Shown here one piece after another: positions 1 to 12,631 of a DNA stretch of 64,000 nt. The stretch is taken from NCBI RefSeq assembly GCF_910592395.1, contig NC_088324.1, positions 10,876,953-10,940,952 of the forward strand. Reading direction: 5' to 3'. Source of the DNA: Lineus longissimus. Taxonomy: Eukaryota > Nemertea > Pilidiophora > Heteronemertea > Lineidae. The translations under genes and the position numbers were made by a program. The notes beneath the pieces were generated by a model. The model saw nothing but the letters and a program-made list of their open reading frames with translations. It had not been told where the DNA came from and searched no databases. The stretch's first letter is position 1. Every line of letters begins with the position of its first letter.

Positions 1-12
1 CAAATTCTACAG

Positions 13-775
13 CGAATATGTCGGAGCATTTTTCATCGCTGGTCGAGAAGTACACCCACCAGTTTAACGGCTATATGAACAAAATGAATGGGCAGGTCGA
101 CCCCCAGAGCAAGATGTACAATGAGGGGCTAAAGATTCTTGCGATTGTTGCAGAAATTGTTGTGACGTTCTGTAAACTTCATCTGACACCCGAGGAACAT
201 GGCCTGCTGCGTGTGCTGATCTTGCTTAATGTTGGTACGTAAATAGCAATGCGATTATCTCTAAGGTTATCCAACAGCTTTTTCCATAACAGTTAAAAAA
301 GTGATGAATCATAGTAGAAATGGGGGAGTTTCAGTCATCATCGGCCTCATCTCTTGTTCACACCCTGAAGGTAGAAGTCATTCCAGTTCTAAGTAAACAT
401 TGTATGGTTTCTGACTAGCATATAAGAGCTTGAAGAGTTTAAAGGTTTATGGCAGATGTTGTATTAGACCTTTATCAGGCAATGACTTAACCTTACACTT
501 CCCTCAATCCTATCTTTTCAGAAAACAATGAATCGTTGCGCAATATCCAGTGGATAAGACGCCAGTACCTCATGACCCTCAAGCAATACGAATTTGTGCA
601 TCACTCGTCCAAACAGAATCGCTATCACACACTTCTCTACCAGGTGGCACTGTTGCACAAAGCATCAGATCAGTTCCAAGAGAACAATTTACTCTTTGTT
701 CCGTTCATCTTACGGAGCCCGTTGGCAATGAAGGATGGATGTCATAAGTACATTTTAGGACAGTTTAGTGACTGA
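13..775 (+). CDS. 3' end of a nuclear-receptor-like gene (LBD part)
   Basis: Two exons can be read: one starting after an AG at 11-12 and ending at 234 (donor gtacgt), and a terminal exon 522-775 after a polypyrimidine tract, joined in phase 1 and ending in TGA. The product fragment is all helical. The stretch LTPEEHGLLRVLILLN resembles helix 8 of a nuclear receptor ligand-binding domain, and the following residues fit helices 9-10. No clear AF-2 motif of the RXR type is visible at the C-terminus (ends LGQFSD). The DNA-binding domain would lie upstream, outside the window. The subfamily cannot be named, and a different helical family is possible. A likely polyadenylation signal follows at 885-890. 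Confidence 0.5.
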
Positions 776-884
776 GTCGGTTTAAGGGTGCCTGTCCAAA
801 GGCCTGAATATGTGGTTTAGATGGGTTCTATTATATCTCAAGTGTCAATACACAAAGTATATAACTATTTGTGATGGCTGTCAG

Positions 885-890
885 AATAAA
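885..890 (+). promoter_or_regulatory. polyadenylation signal AATAAA for the receptor-like gene
   Basis: A canonical AATAAA lies 110 bp after the TGA at 773-775, the first such signal downstream on this strand. Confidence 0.5.
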
Positions 891-3800
891 CTGCAAGAAT
901 TTCTCCAGTATGGCCAAGTATAAACAGTCGGGTGACTTTTAGAAGAAGAACAAAAATCTAGTCTTTGGTAGTTTGTTGTGGTCATGTCACCAATAATTGT
1001 TAGGAATTCCATCACGGCTGAAGATAATTGCTCAAGTTGTGCTAATAAAGATGACCTGCGGAGTGTATGTGTAATCAAGTTATTCTGTAGTTTAAATTGA
1101 AGCCCCACTGTATTGAATCCTCCTTAATGGCTAGGTTCAATGATGATGAGCTCTGTTATAAGAGAACTACTTGAACTTTAAATGGCTTAAGAGTGGTTCA
1201 AGGAGAGCGTTTCTCTGAAGTTACTTCACGAATACCGGTATATCTGGACTGAGAACTCCAGTGAATTTGTCTATTAACATTCGAACATTTAGGTATTTAG
1301 CTTACCAGTGCACTGGCTGGACACTGAGATATAACGGTTTTCTTGATCTGGACTTTAGGAGTCGGTCTTTAGTACTTCTGGAAGGATTTGAAAAGTGCAG
1401 GGTATTTCTTCTTTTGATGGAAGAGAGTAGGGAGCACTTTGGCCAAAATGGCCAAAAAGTTTCGTGACAAGTCAGATTTGGAAAATTGCCCAAAGATCTA
1501 CATAGGGGCTTCAAATGTCTCACTTATATCATGTCTTTCACCCTGGCCTTTGAAACCTAATGCTGAGATAGGAATTTTATGTTGTGCTAATTTCATTGAT
1601 AAAAAATGATACTGTGTGGACATGTTTAAGCTAGTTGAGAGGCCTGTTGCAGGTAAAAAGGCTTTTTGTACAGATGAACCTAAACCAGCTTAAACTCTTT
1701 GACACAGTACAGTATATTTGTAACTGTAGCTGAACAAATGTGATAGGTAGCATACCGTAGCACAAATAGTGAACAGTTTATCAACTGGTGGTCATCAGTT
1801 TTTGTGACAATAGGAATATTACATTACTTGTGTCAAGCTTGAATTTTGAATCTACTCATCTCCCTCCTTGATCGAAGGCTACCTCATTTTTTTTCGAGAA
1901 AGACTACCTGGGAGACTACCTGGAGGTGATTCTAGAAAGCTCTGTTATGACACGTTTATTTGATGAATTCTCAGGGGTGTCCAATGCTCCTTGGGGGCCT
2001 TTGAATTACTTTTTTTATGACCTGCATATTTCAAAGTAGTTCATGTAGTATTTTTGTATTGATGTTGCAAGATTTGCGTTCATAATAATGTTTTTGTGCC
2101 AAAAAGTATCAGTGACTGTTAACCCCAACTATTCACAAGCACATTACTTTTAAATAGATTGTTAAAATTGCGAGGTGAAATGTAGTTCCCTTTGATGTTA
2201 GAAGAAGTATTTGGTGTAACTGCTGATTCATGTTAGGGGGAAAATATCAAAATATATGTTTATTGTACAATTTTTAGTTGTCTTTTTGTTGAAAACTGGA
2301 AATGATACAGTCCCAAGATTCTGTTGTGTTTTCTATTCTTTGTAAAATCATGCTCCTTGACTATTTGGGTTGGGCTTTTGATGCATGAGGTCTGTTGAAA
2401 AACAGGAAGAAACAACACAAAGCAAAATGCATCTTCAACGTCATACACTTCAAATTAGGAAACTCCTTACAGGCCTCAGGATTAATACCGAGCACACGAA
2501 GATTAATTCCAACACGTGTGGCTCTATTAATCAGTCACACACTTCATGATGTTGAATTATATCCTTAAATCCTCATTTCCTATTTCGTATTTTTGTGCCA
2601 TTTTTCCTAGAGTGGCTTCTACAGTGAACATCTGGTGATAAACAAATACCAAAACAAAGTTCTGTTTACAAGACAAACATCTGCCGACATGGCTCAATAG
2701 ATTTAGAGTCTAAAGCATGATGGGCATGGCACAAACTCAAACAGACTGGCCTGCTGCATAGTGTAGAAGCACCAATGGTGTCATTTCCAGAACATCTAAT
2801 GACAATGACGCACCCTCTTTGTAACAATATACTGGGCATCCGAAAAACGTCATTCATTTTTTAATTATCATGCATGCCCCGCTGAGAGGAAATGAAACAG
2901 GGAATGGTTTGACCAATATAGCGTCCAGGTGGCCATCTTGTATTTTGCATTCCAGATTAACTGCAGAGCGAAACATGTGATGGGCTTCCTATTTTTGTGG
3001 CACGATGGGGTGGGTGGACTTGGAGAGGTGTCCCATCGAGTTTGAGCCCAATCCAATCACCCTATGGAGAGGATTCAATGGTTACAGCACCATTATAGCT
3101 GTAAATTAAACAAGTGTGAGCATCAGAACAATTTCTGTGAAGGCAAAATGGAGCCAATAGTTTACAGATTGAATAATTATATTGCAAGCGTTATTGCATT
3201 ATTATCTGCATAATCTTTGACGAAAGAGAACAAAAAACACAAATTCATCATTAGTTGCTACAAATTTTATTAGATTTGAAGTGAGAGTCCAGATTACCAG
3301 GTTAAGGGCACTACATGCATTGGAATAACACTATTGCTGTGAAGAAAGACATTTGCTTGATCTGAATTGGTAAACCACTTTTCCCATGGGCATCTTTTCA
3401 GCTCCGATTCCAATTTTTTCTTCTTCGTCCCCAATAAAATAAACAGAAACTTAAATATAATCATGCACCGTACAGTCCAAGTTACAATTCAAACTTGAAC
3501 AATCACAAAAGCTGAAAATAATCCAATGGGACACCATAAAAGCAGGAAAGTGAAGATACACATGTGATGGTTGAGGAATTAACCAATCGAGTTTACTCTT
3601 CTCCCTGACCCTGAAGTTGGCACAGCAAGGAGAAAGTTAGCCATGCTTTCTGGTTACCTGTGGGCAATTTCAAGAGAAAGGGGCCCTCAGACTTTTAGGC
3701 AGTTTCACACAGAAAATGGTGCGGTTGAAAAACATAACTTTTTTCAGGTGAAACTTCAAAGTCTGAAATATCTAGAAATACTCGTCTTGCCAAAATTGGA

Positions 3801-6058
3801 CAAGGCATGATCAAGACAAGCGATGAGCAGCAAAACATAATCAAATTTTAGCAATGTTCAGTATTACTGATATCAAGAATTTATAAATTCCTGTTGATAT
3901 TGATTATCCTAGAACCACTGTCTTTTCTGGCTCCCTCGTGCTACTGCAAACCTTAATGGTGGACACAACCTATTTTAAACCTTATTTTCATAAGCACCAG
4001 CCATGAGATTACATAACCATACGAAATCAACTGGACCAAGCAAATACCAAACACAAAATACATCACCCCATTTTTCATTTCACACTTGACAAATCTAAGA
4101 TATTTTGGGAAACTTGCAAAATTCAGCTAGTCCCTTTTCATAATTCTAGCAGCTAGTGATATCAGTATTCTTATGTGTGGTCAATGACTCATATAGACAT
4201 GCTAAAGTTATTAGTCAAGGACAAGCTGAACATTTGCAAACAAAGAACTTATTTCAGAGCTCTGATGTCTCGACAGTCAAACCAAATCTGACGAAAGACA
4301 ACTCTCAACCAAAAACTGGTTATTTTTCCAATGAAAGAGGATTTTTCACAGAGGGCATGGGAGAGGACTTCAATTCATCTGACACTATTACATACAAGTA
4401 TACCCTCCCACTGTGGACCTCCTACTTATTGGCGCGATGGCAGCACCTCAGTGCATCACACACTCCCGTCAATCTAGGCAGGCTAAAAATGTTTAAGTTA
4501 CAACTAAAATAAGCATGTGCTAGTGTTAAAGTCTTTCTTTGAACTTACTAGGTTTGTTCCTTGAATGAATGAGATGTTGAAACAAACAAAAGTCACTTTC
4601 ACACGTGCCTGCTCGGGTCCTTAAATTGTACTGTTACCATCCAAAACATTTTGGGCATTTGAGAAAAAAAATTCACATGACATGGACTTATTCATGTCAT
4701 TAGAAAGCACTCACCTTAACCCTTTATTCATTCGAATGGATTTTGAGAAGAAAATATATTATCAAAAAATAGTTTGAAATTTGTACCATCGGAAAGTATT
4801 ATAATTAAATGACATGTCGTCATGATGACAGATCATGTGGCGTTTATAAGACTTATACAAGACAATCATATAAGCTTGTGTGGGGTGACACTAACTCGCT
4901 CGATAGAAGAATTACATTATGTTTTTTGTTAACACCCTAAGATCAAAACAACAGTATTAACACCACTGCCACCAGATGGAACAATAATAAACTATGGTAG
5001 GTGTTTCTGCTGGATATGCAAAGTTGTGGTCAAATCAAGAAATCAGACATCTAGATTTCTCATTCCAAAATATCCACTAACACATTTTAAATGACTGCAG
5101 AAATGTTTTAGATCAGTCTTAGTATTGGCACGTTGTGTTCAGAAGATTACAATTTACAATATTTTTGAGGCAGAAGTGACATAGAAAACATTGTATTCTA
5201 CTTCAGTAGGTATATCGGACCAAATATTCTGCAGAATATGAATATTGAAGGAAAAGTATTAGCAAATATTCTGCAATCTGTAGCCTTAAATATCAGAGTG
5301 AAGAAAATTCAGATGAAATATCAACTAATCAAACTCTGGGAAGAAATTTCTGCAATCACCCAGTGATTACAGAAGACTTGATAGTCTATTGTCTTTGCCA
5401 TTAAGACTTTCTGCAAACAGTCCCGCCAAAGGAAATAAGAGCAGAAAATCATTCTAGGCATTCGCTAGTACAAGTAGTCTCCATGGGAAATTTTAGTAGG
5501 GCAGGTCAACATAACAAACTTGTAATACTAGCATATCCAGTTTATGTTAGCTTTTATGCTGAATCTTTCACGTTTTGATCATCTGCACTGATCACTTTAT
5601 ATCAACAAACTTTAATGAGCTAGAATGTCCCTGTTTTCATTCAATTTAACTAACATCGAATCTCGACAACTTGGTCCGCATATGATAAAAGCTACAAGCT
5701 CATAATGGTTTGATATAAGATTCCAAAGATACCAGAACACTCATATCATGTGCAACATCTTCAATTCTGTGACAACCACTCTACCATTTTGACCCATTGG
5801 AGAACTGCCTCACCATATCAATGTTTGCATATATCAATGCATTTCTTCAGCACTAAGCTTTCATCCACCTATCGCATCCCGCAGCAATTCCCTGCTGCAT
5901 CCAGCTTCTTTCTGATTCATACCTTCGTCATGTTGCATCGATCATCGCATCGATTTCTCGAGAAATTTTCTCGTAATATAAACTGCACGTGGATCAATTA
6001 AGAATCACTAGCGCATATTTGTATTTGATTTCTGACCAATCAGCTTTCCTGACAGCCT
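891..6058. other. Intergenic region and probable SMG7 3' UTR
   Basis: No coding exon was recognised here. The right part, next to the SMG7 stop, is probably its 3' UTR. On the minus strand AATAAA signals occur at 4723-4728 and near 3265-3270, which would give 3' UTRs of about 1.3 or 2.8 kb. A 118-codon ORF at 4156-4512 on the plus strand has no family resemblance and is probably chance. The left part, about 900-3200, shows nothing I can name. Confidence 0.4.
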
Positions 6059-9000
6059 TCAGTGTGGTTCACTCTGACGTTGTTGCTTCTGCTGCTCCAG
6101 CAGTTTCTCCAGCGGCGATGGACCTGATGACCACAGCGACTGAAAATATGGAAGAGTGAAAATTACAAAATGAAACATGACAGGGTTCTAGTGTCCAGAG
6201 TTAGCTATCTTAGTAGCAAAGCGATGTGTACCTGCAGATTATTTCCAGTATAAGGTCCAGATGTTCCCTGCTCTGGTGGACTCTCTTGGGACTGGCTATA
6301 TCCTTGCATCATGCCATACCCTGGAAGGAAATTTGAAGACATGGTTTAGAAGGGGGAAGCCAGACTGTAGAATTATACCTCTGGTACTATATTATGAAAT
6401 CTTCAGTTACGTTGCAAAAGGTGTGAGTGTCACAAACAAGGAAAACTCGCAGAGAACGTATTGCACCTTTCTCAACATCCTTGAATGCAAAAATTAAGAA
6501 GATTTTCCAAATCAGTAGAATGGCTAAATGACTTTACCTTTCGATTCCTGTGGTTGCATTTTCGCCATCGACCAGGGCGACTGGCTGAATAATGAATAGG
6601 TGGCACCACCAGGCACATTGGGAGGTTGCTTTTCTGACGGGAACATTGGCCTGAAAGGATTCAGAAATAAAAGATTTAGGACTGCTCAGCAGTAGATTAT
6701 AGTGGCTGAGCAAAACTAGGTGGCAGTTACACAATCATATCTCAGCACATTCTGTACTGCGCTGATCAAGAGTTGTGATGCATCACATGTATATTATCGT
6801 ACATTTGAAGTTCTCACCATTTTGATAACAAGGTCAAATAATGTTACAAAAGTGATATTGAACTCATAGTACCTTGGCAAAGCATCTAGAGGACTATCAG
6901 GTTTAGGAGCTCCCTCTGATAACCGAGCAAAATCAGCTGCGTTGGGTGGATACCCCGACACTCCAATAGTATTTGGAGGAGGCATCTTGAATGCCGACAT
7001 GTCGATGGGGCGTCCTCGCTGGTCCTGTGCCATTGCTGTCCCTGGCGCCATGGAAAATCTGGCATGGTCAATTTGGTTCATATTTCCTGCAACAGAGGAG
7101 GAAAGTACTTTTTATTACTTTTGATTATGCTGGAGCTGAAACTGGGGTTAAATTTTCAATTAAATAGCCCTAACCTTAGAGGGCTAAGGGAGTGAGACAC
7201 ACTCACCTGGGGCATCTCTCCGCTGGTCTGCATTCACCATCCCCCTTGAACCGATTGGACGAGCTGACATCTGGTTGCCAGGATAAGGCATCTGATTGCC
7301 TGGGTACTGCTGTTGCATCCCTGGCTGCACAGGCATTGGACTCCCAATGAACAATGGATGCTGTGGCTGTGGATTCACCTGACCTAACGGGTTATTCCGG
7401 AAATGCACCTGGTTCTGCTGCGCCTGTTGCCGTGGGTTCTGGTTACTAAGGAACTGCTGCTGGTTGCCGTGGAAATTTTGTTTCTGTCCGTGGCGTTGCA
7501 TTTGATGCTGTTGGTTACTAGATTCACGTGGCCATGGAAACTGGGACCAACCACCATTGTCATTATCCGGACCTAATTGCTTATCTGCATGATTCTGCAA
7601 GGAATTTTCAGAGTATCCTCCGAAACCTGGTGCACTGCCACCTTCCTGCAGCAGGGATCCAAAACCCTGACTGAAGATATTAAAAGTTTGATTTTGTGCT
7701 TCAAAATTCCGTGCAATGTCATTTTGTGGCTTTGCTTCCTTCCCCACGGCTGGGTTCATCATTCGCTGTTGCTGATGCTGTTGGGGTTGTCCATGCGGTG
7801 GCTGCATGTGCTGGGGAATATTCTTATTGGCTTGAGGCTGAAGATGGGGCGGGGGCACTTGTATCCCAGTGAAGTCAATACTGTTTGAACCATGACCTGC
7901 AGATGGTACCATCTTCTGCCCAAATACTTGTGCCGAAGAGTATGCTGGAACGTTAACTAGGCCCGGTTGGGGTTTAGCACCAACTGGTAACTGCGGCGAG
8001 ATTTGCTTCGGGGGTGGCTGTACATTGGGAGAATCTCGCCCAATCAACTGTGGAGAATTTCGTGGTTGAGGTGAATTCCTCGCGACCTGCAGTTGTGGTG
8101 AATTGTGAGATATCGTGGTTTGTGATGATACTTTTGCCGGTGTAGAATGGGGTGGTGCTAAAATCTGGACATGCTTTGGCCAGATCTGGTTTTTCCCACT
8201 TCCATGTTGATCACCGGAGTGTTTGGACTTCATGATGCCCTGGAAGCAATGAGTGTTGAAAGGTAGCAAGCATCTAGGACTAGGTTCATTGTGAGAGAAG
8301 CTAAACTCAACAATAATGACAATGTCGGTGCCAAAACACTCTCCTCAATACACCAACAGCACATAAAATTATACTCAATTTATTCACTTTATCTGCATTT
8401 ACATATTTTCAATTTGAATCAGTAAATGAAGAAATACTCTAAAGCCCGAATCTCTTCAGTCAATTACAACTGAATGAACTGTCCCAAACTCAACTAAAAC
8501 TAGTGTTCACTAAATGTACTAACCTCCTTTTTGTTTGTCTCAGAGTCCTGCTTTGGAATTGGCATTGGCTGGCTTGCCTTGTGTTGCAGGATGGCTTGAA
8601 TTGCCACGTTCTGCCGAGTGGACTTCTTATCAGAGTTACCACCCGATTTGTCGTTATCACCTGGCAGAAGTTTCACATGGGCGGTCGGAGCACTGAACTG
8701 GTGGTAGCCATTCTTTTGCTTTTGGTAGTTCAGTAGATTTAAACTGAAGAGGAGAAAGTCAGTTTGAATGTAGTAGGGGCTCACGTTCTTGACCACATGG
8801 AGCATGCTGCTCCAGAAATTTGCAGAGAAATTACTGTCTGCTTGCTCCTGAAATGTCAATATATAATATCCTTCTGAAAACATTAGGTGTGGTAATAAAA
8901 AACTCGCAAAGCAGAGTTACCTTTGGTAGATTCCTAAAACTTTAGACATTCTATTCACACTCTCAAAGTTTTCTTTACAAATTCGAAAATGTACACAATA

Positions 9001-12000
9001 CAAAGAAGGCCTCTGGAAAATAACTGTGAATACACTGCAAACTAAGTGACAACTGAGAGAAGAGCATACCTTGGGAATTCATCGCATACCCATATCCCAT
9101 GATTGACCAGTCGGTGACATCGTATATGAGTCTCAGTCTCTGTGGGCAGGTTATCAATCAGCTGTCGAGTGAAATCGAGTTTTGTGTAGCAGCTCTCGAC
9201 CGGTTGGAAACATTGGACTTCGGTGTCTTCAGGTAGTGGGACCTGCTCATCTGCAAGACAAAATCGAAAGGTAATTATATGATGCACCAGCACTACGACT
9301 ATCACTTTATTGTCAAAGAGTATGTAATGAAACCATGACAACAACACTTCAAATTTGAAAGAAGTCTTTCATAACTCGGAAAACTCCAAGGTATATATAT
9401 CTCTTAAACAGGATACAATGTAATGTACTTACAGTCAGAGGCCTTGAACTTTCCAACTTTTTGTTGAGACCAGTGTTGTATGTGGTTGAAAAGCTTGCTT
9501 GCACAGGGCCAGATTCTGAAAAAAAATATACGACAAGAAATGAGAACCTAAATGAGTCAAACTTTTCACAACAACGTCTCTTTCATTTCTGAATGAAACA
9601 CGATAGCAACAAGTTTAAAGTAATTAATTGGTTTCTTAAGAGAACACTAGTTTAAGTTAGTTGCATGAGTAAACTTACGTAGAGTTTGTGATGATTGGTT
9701 TTGATAAAAGATCCTGGTTGACCTTTAGCCAGTCCATGATGAGTTTGATGGCAGGCAGGGTATGATATTCACGAGCTTTGTTGTTCTTCGGAGTGCTGTG
9801 CAGTAAGTTGTCAAGCAGCGATACTGAAAGAAATATAAACGTATCAGTTTCACCACCAGATTCACTTGGAATTTGAGGCTTGACCGGCTGTAGAACTACT
9901 TACCAGTCAACTGTAATACCAAGTTATAACACCTCTCCTCTCCTTGACTTGGTTTGTCTCCCTTGTCCAGATGCTTCTTGGCATGGTACATCGCAAACAA
10001 GTTGATGACAATCATCTCGATGAACTGATGCGAGCTAAAACTCATGGATGTGATGTGAGATGGTAGGCTGACAAGAAGCTGGTTCATCAACTTCTGAGCT
10101 CGATCTAAATCTGTTTGAAAAGGGACAGCACAATTAGGTAATTGCAGATTGAGACATCCTTGTACCTACATGTAGTGTCGAGGCCAGGGCAAGCAACCTA
10201 TCCCATCCAGTCGATGGTAGCTTGTGATGGACCACTCCTCACTGGCCCAAGACGGAGTCACCAGTCCAATGAACCCATCATCACCTTACCGTAGTTGTCT
10301 TGTAACACATGCTCACAAACATGGAAGAAAAACAACTAAGACATGCAAATATAGCATTTTTAATAACAGAACCTTTTCGACACAAATCACCTACAGAAGA
10401 GAAAAAAACTGATGTCATACCTGTGCATAGGTGAACAAAAGCATGAAACTGTAGGAATGCAGCAATAATCTCGGACATCGTAAGCTTGCCACGAATATCT
10501 AGCACCTCTTTCGTAATCTTGGAATAGAACTTCTCCAGATTGGTCGCAGCCACAGGGAATGGATGTTTCACAGCCAAGCTCCGAACATAATAGAACACTG
10601 TGGAGAGTTTGCTCCCCTTGGCAGCCTCCAGAATGGCAAGTTGGTTATAGGGCTGGCCATTATATGGTACAAGGAAAGCTGCATGTCGGTAATAGGTTTG
10701 TGCTTGCTCGATCTGTTGGCGGTACCGTGCTGTGAGAAAACAGAAGATCTGGATACAAACGCTGGGAGCAGGAAGGGGGTTGAGACGCAGCATCAAAATA
10801 CAGGGAGAGTGGATTAAGGAGCTGATGTGGTATATAACTAGGTTCAATAGTATATTTTACTAAGTATTGTCTTAAGTACTTTTTATTTCCACATTTTTCA
10901 ACCACAGCAACAGGTTCAAATCTGCTTGATGTGATGCACACAACCACTAAGGCTGTCGAAAGGCTAGCAAGGAAATCGATACAGTTGACATAGAAATGTC
11001 AAGGTGCAAGAATTGAATGTGTGAGTAAATGCATTCAAGTACCTACCAATGTCTCCAAGATGAACCAAGCAGTACTGACAAATATACATAGATGAGCTCT
11101 TCTTCGGCATTTTCATACCCTTTACTGCATTCGGCTCTGAAATCAATGAGTTAAAAGCCTTGAGATATGCCCAGGACATTTAAGACCCACACCACATCCT
11201 CTCTTATGTTGCTCATGCTTGCCCACTGGCCCAATACAAGTAGTAATAATAATGACACACTCGCAAATAAATCATCAATACTTACCCCGTAGAATACCGA
11301 AGTAAGATGACCTCCTGCGGAAAGGAAGGTCTAGCTTGAAAGCACTGCATAGTTCCTGTAGGAGTTGCACGTAGAATCCACTAGATGTTTCTAAGAACAG
11401 GTTCAAACTGGCCTGAATCTCTGCTCTCTTGGCGTTCTGCAAAGGAAGATGCTAATCTTTTACTTCTTATGTCTTGAGTAGCCAGGGCAAAAACCTGTGA
11501 TTCTTAGTTCAAGACTTACCTGGCGATCCTTTGCCTGTGTCTGCATGGCATTGATCTGGTTTTTGAAAACATGGTTCCATAAATCCTGCTCCACTTTTTT
11601 ATCTAACGAGTATTCTAAATCAACCACTAGGAGGCGCTGATACAGGTCCTGTAACTTCTGTCTTGATACCCAGGCTTCATTGGTACCAAATGACGAATCG
11701 GATGTGCTCGACTTCAATGATTCAGCTTGCCTGAAAATGAGTTGTGAACGATGATATATGAAGTATCGAACAAATTAGAATCAGATGGTTTTCCTAAGAT
11801 GGTCTGCTGTATGGCCAACACTTATTTTGGATAATTGCGTACCATGTAATTGATTGCGTCTTCTCAATCTCATACCACAGCATCCCATTTCCCTGAAAGT
11901 CATATTATTTCTAGTATGGGTAACTTTTCACCAGTTAGACTCAGAGGATGCTATTGATACAATGAAGATGACGTCATGACAATGGACCTTTTCCAGCAAA

Positions 12001-12599
12001 GACAAACTAGAGCCCAAACGAATCAAATGCACATCACAAACAAACTTCTACGAAAAGGTCCATATCGCAATGAGGCAATGATATGAGGAACAACATTACA
12101 CCTAATCGACTGTTTCTGACAACCAGTGTCATCACTACAACAGTTGAAATTCGATAAAAGTGAAACCATCGATACTTGAATTGAAAGTGAAACATGGGAA
12201 GACATAATGTAAAACCTGAAGGAAAACAGTCATTATCATTATGTCAACGGACAGAACGATAGCAGTTGTGAATACTGTGAATGCATAAGTGATAAAAAAT
12301 GACGTCACCCAGAAGCATAGCATGGTTAATTGTACACAGATTCGATAAACAACACGATAAAGACTAAAGAGGAAGAACGCCAACCTTCAATGTTTGTACA
12401 GGAATGTGCTGTACATATGCAGTGCATTTTTGCAAGATTCGAAGGGGTCATGTTTTCGGCCTCCAAAAACATAGACATATAAGTAACATGCAATATATTT
12501 TGGATTGGAATGTTAGACTAGAATGTCTTATAGCTGCCTGTGCAAGAAATTGCATCTAATAATGAGTAGTTACCGAAATAACTGTGCCACTGTGCTCAT
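6059..12599 (-). CDS. SMG7: SMG7, nonsense-mediated decay factor (14-3-3-like/TPR)
   Basis: SMG7 binds phosphorylated UPF1 and recruits mRNA decay enzymes in nonsense-mediated decay. Sixteen coding exons (gene order): 12574-12599, 11520-11730, 11286-11436, 11047-11136, 10421-10729, 9904-10110, 9679-9823, 9433-9515, 9070-9250, 8785-8847, 8524-8743, 7207-8239, 6873-7086, 6538-6650, 6232-6320, 6059-6139; 1071 aa, close to the vertebrate length. The N-terminus MSTVAQLFRQAESLK parallels the family start. The 14-3-3-like part keeps the phosphoserine-pocket contexts VFKNQI and DIARYR, and helical hairpins with GQPYNQLAILEAAKG follow. Residues about 563-906 come from one Q/P-rich exon; the C-terminus reads PSPLEKLLEQQ. 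The intron 8744-8784 is only 41 nt. A uORF abuts the start. Confidence 0.95.
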
Positions 12600-12631
12600 T
12601 TCGGAAATTCTGTTTTCATGGTAGTCGCCAT
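12596..12631 (-). promoter_or_regulatory. SMG7 upstream ORF with stop overlapping the start codon
   Basis: Directly upstream of the SMG7 start an 11-codon ORF begins at ATG 12631-12629, in strong context (A at -3, G at +4). It ends at TGA 12598-12596, which overlaps the SMG7 ATG (12599-12597) as ATGA. This arrangement fits termination-reinitiation control. It assumes the transcript starts upstream of 12631, which I cannot verify. Confidence 0.6.

Noticed and set aside
4156-4512. 118-codon plus-strand ORF
   Set aside because: It has no family resemblance, lies in the probable SMG7 3' UTR in antisense, and has no splice or promoter context.
8500-8883. One uninterrupted SMG7 exon read straight through 8744-8784
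   Set aside because: The straight reading is out of phase with the exon ending at 9070. Removing a 41-nt GT-AG intron gives a continuous SMG7-like protein and a coding total divisible by three.
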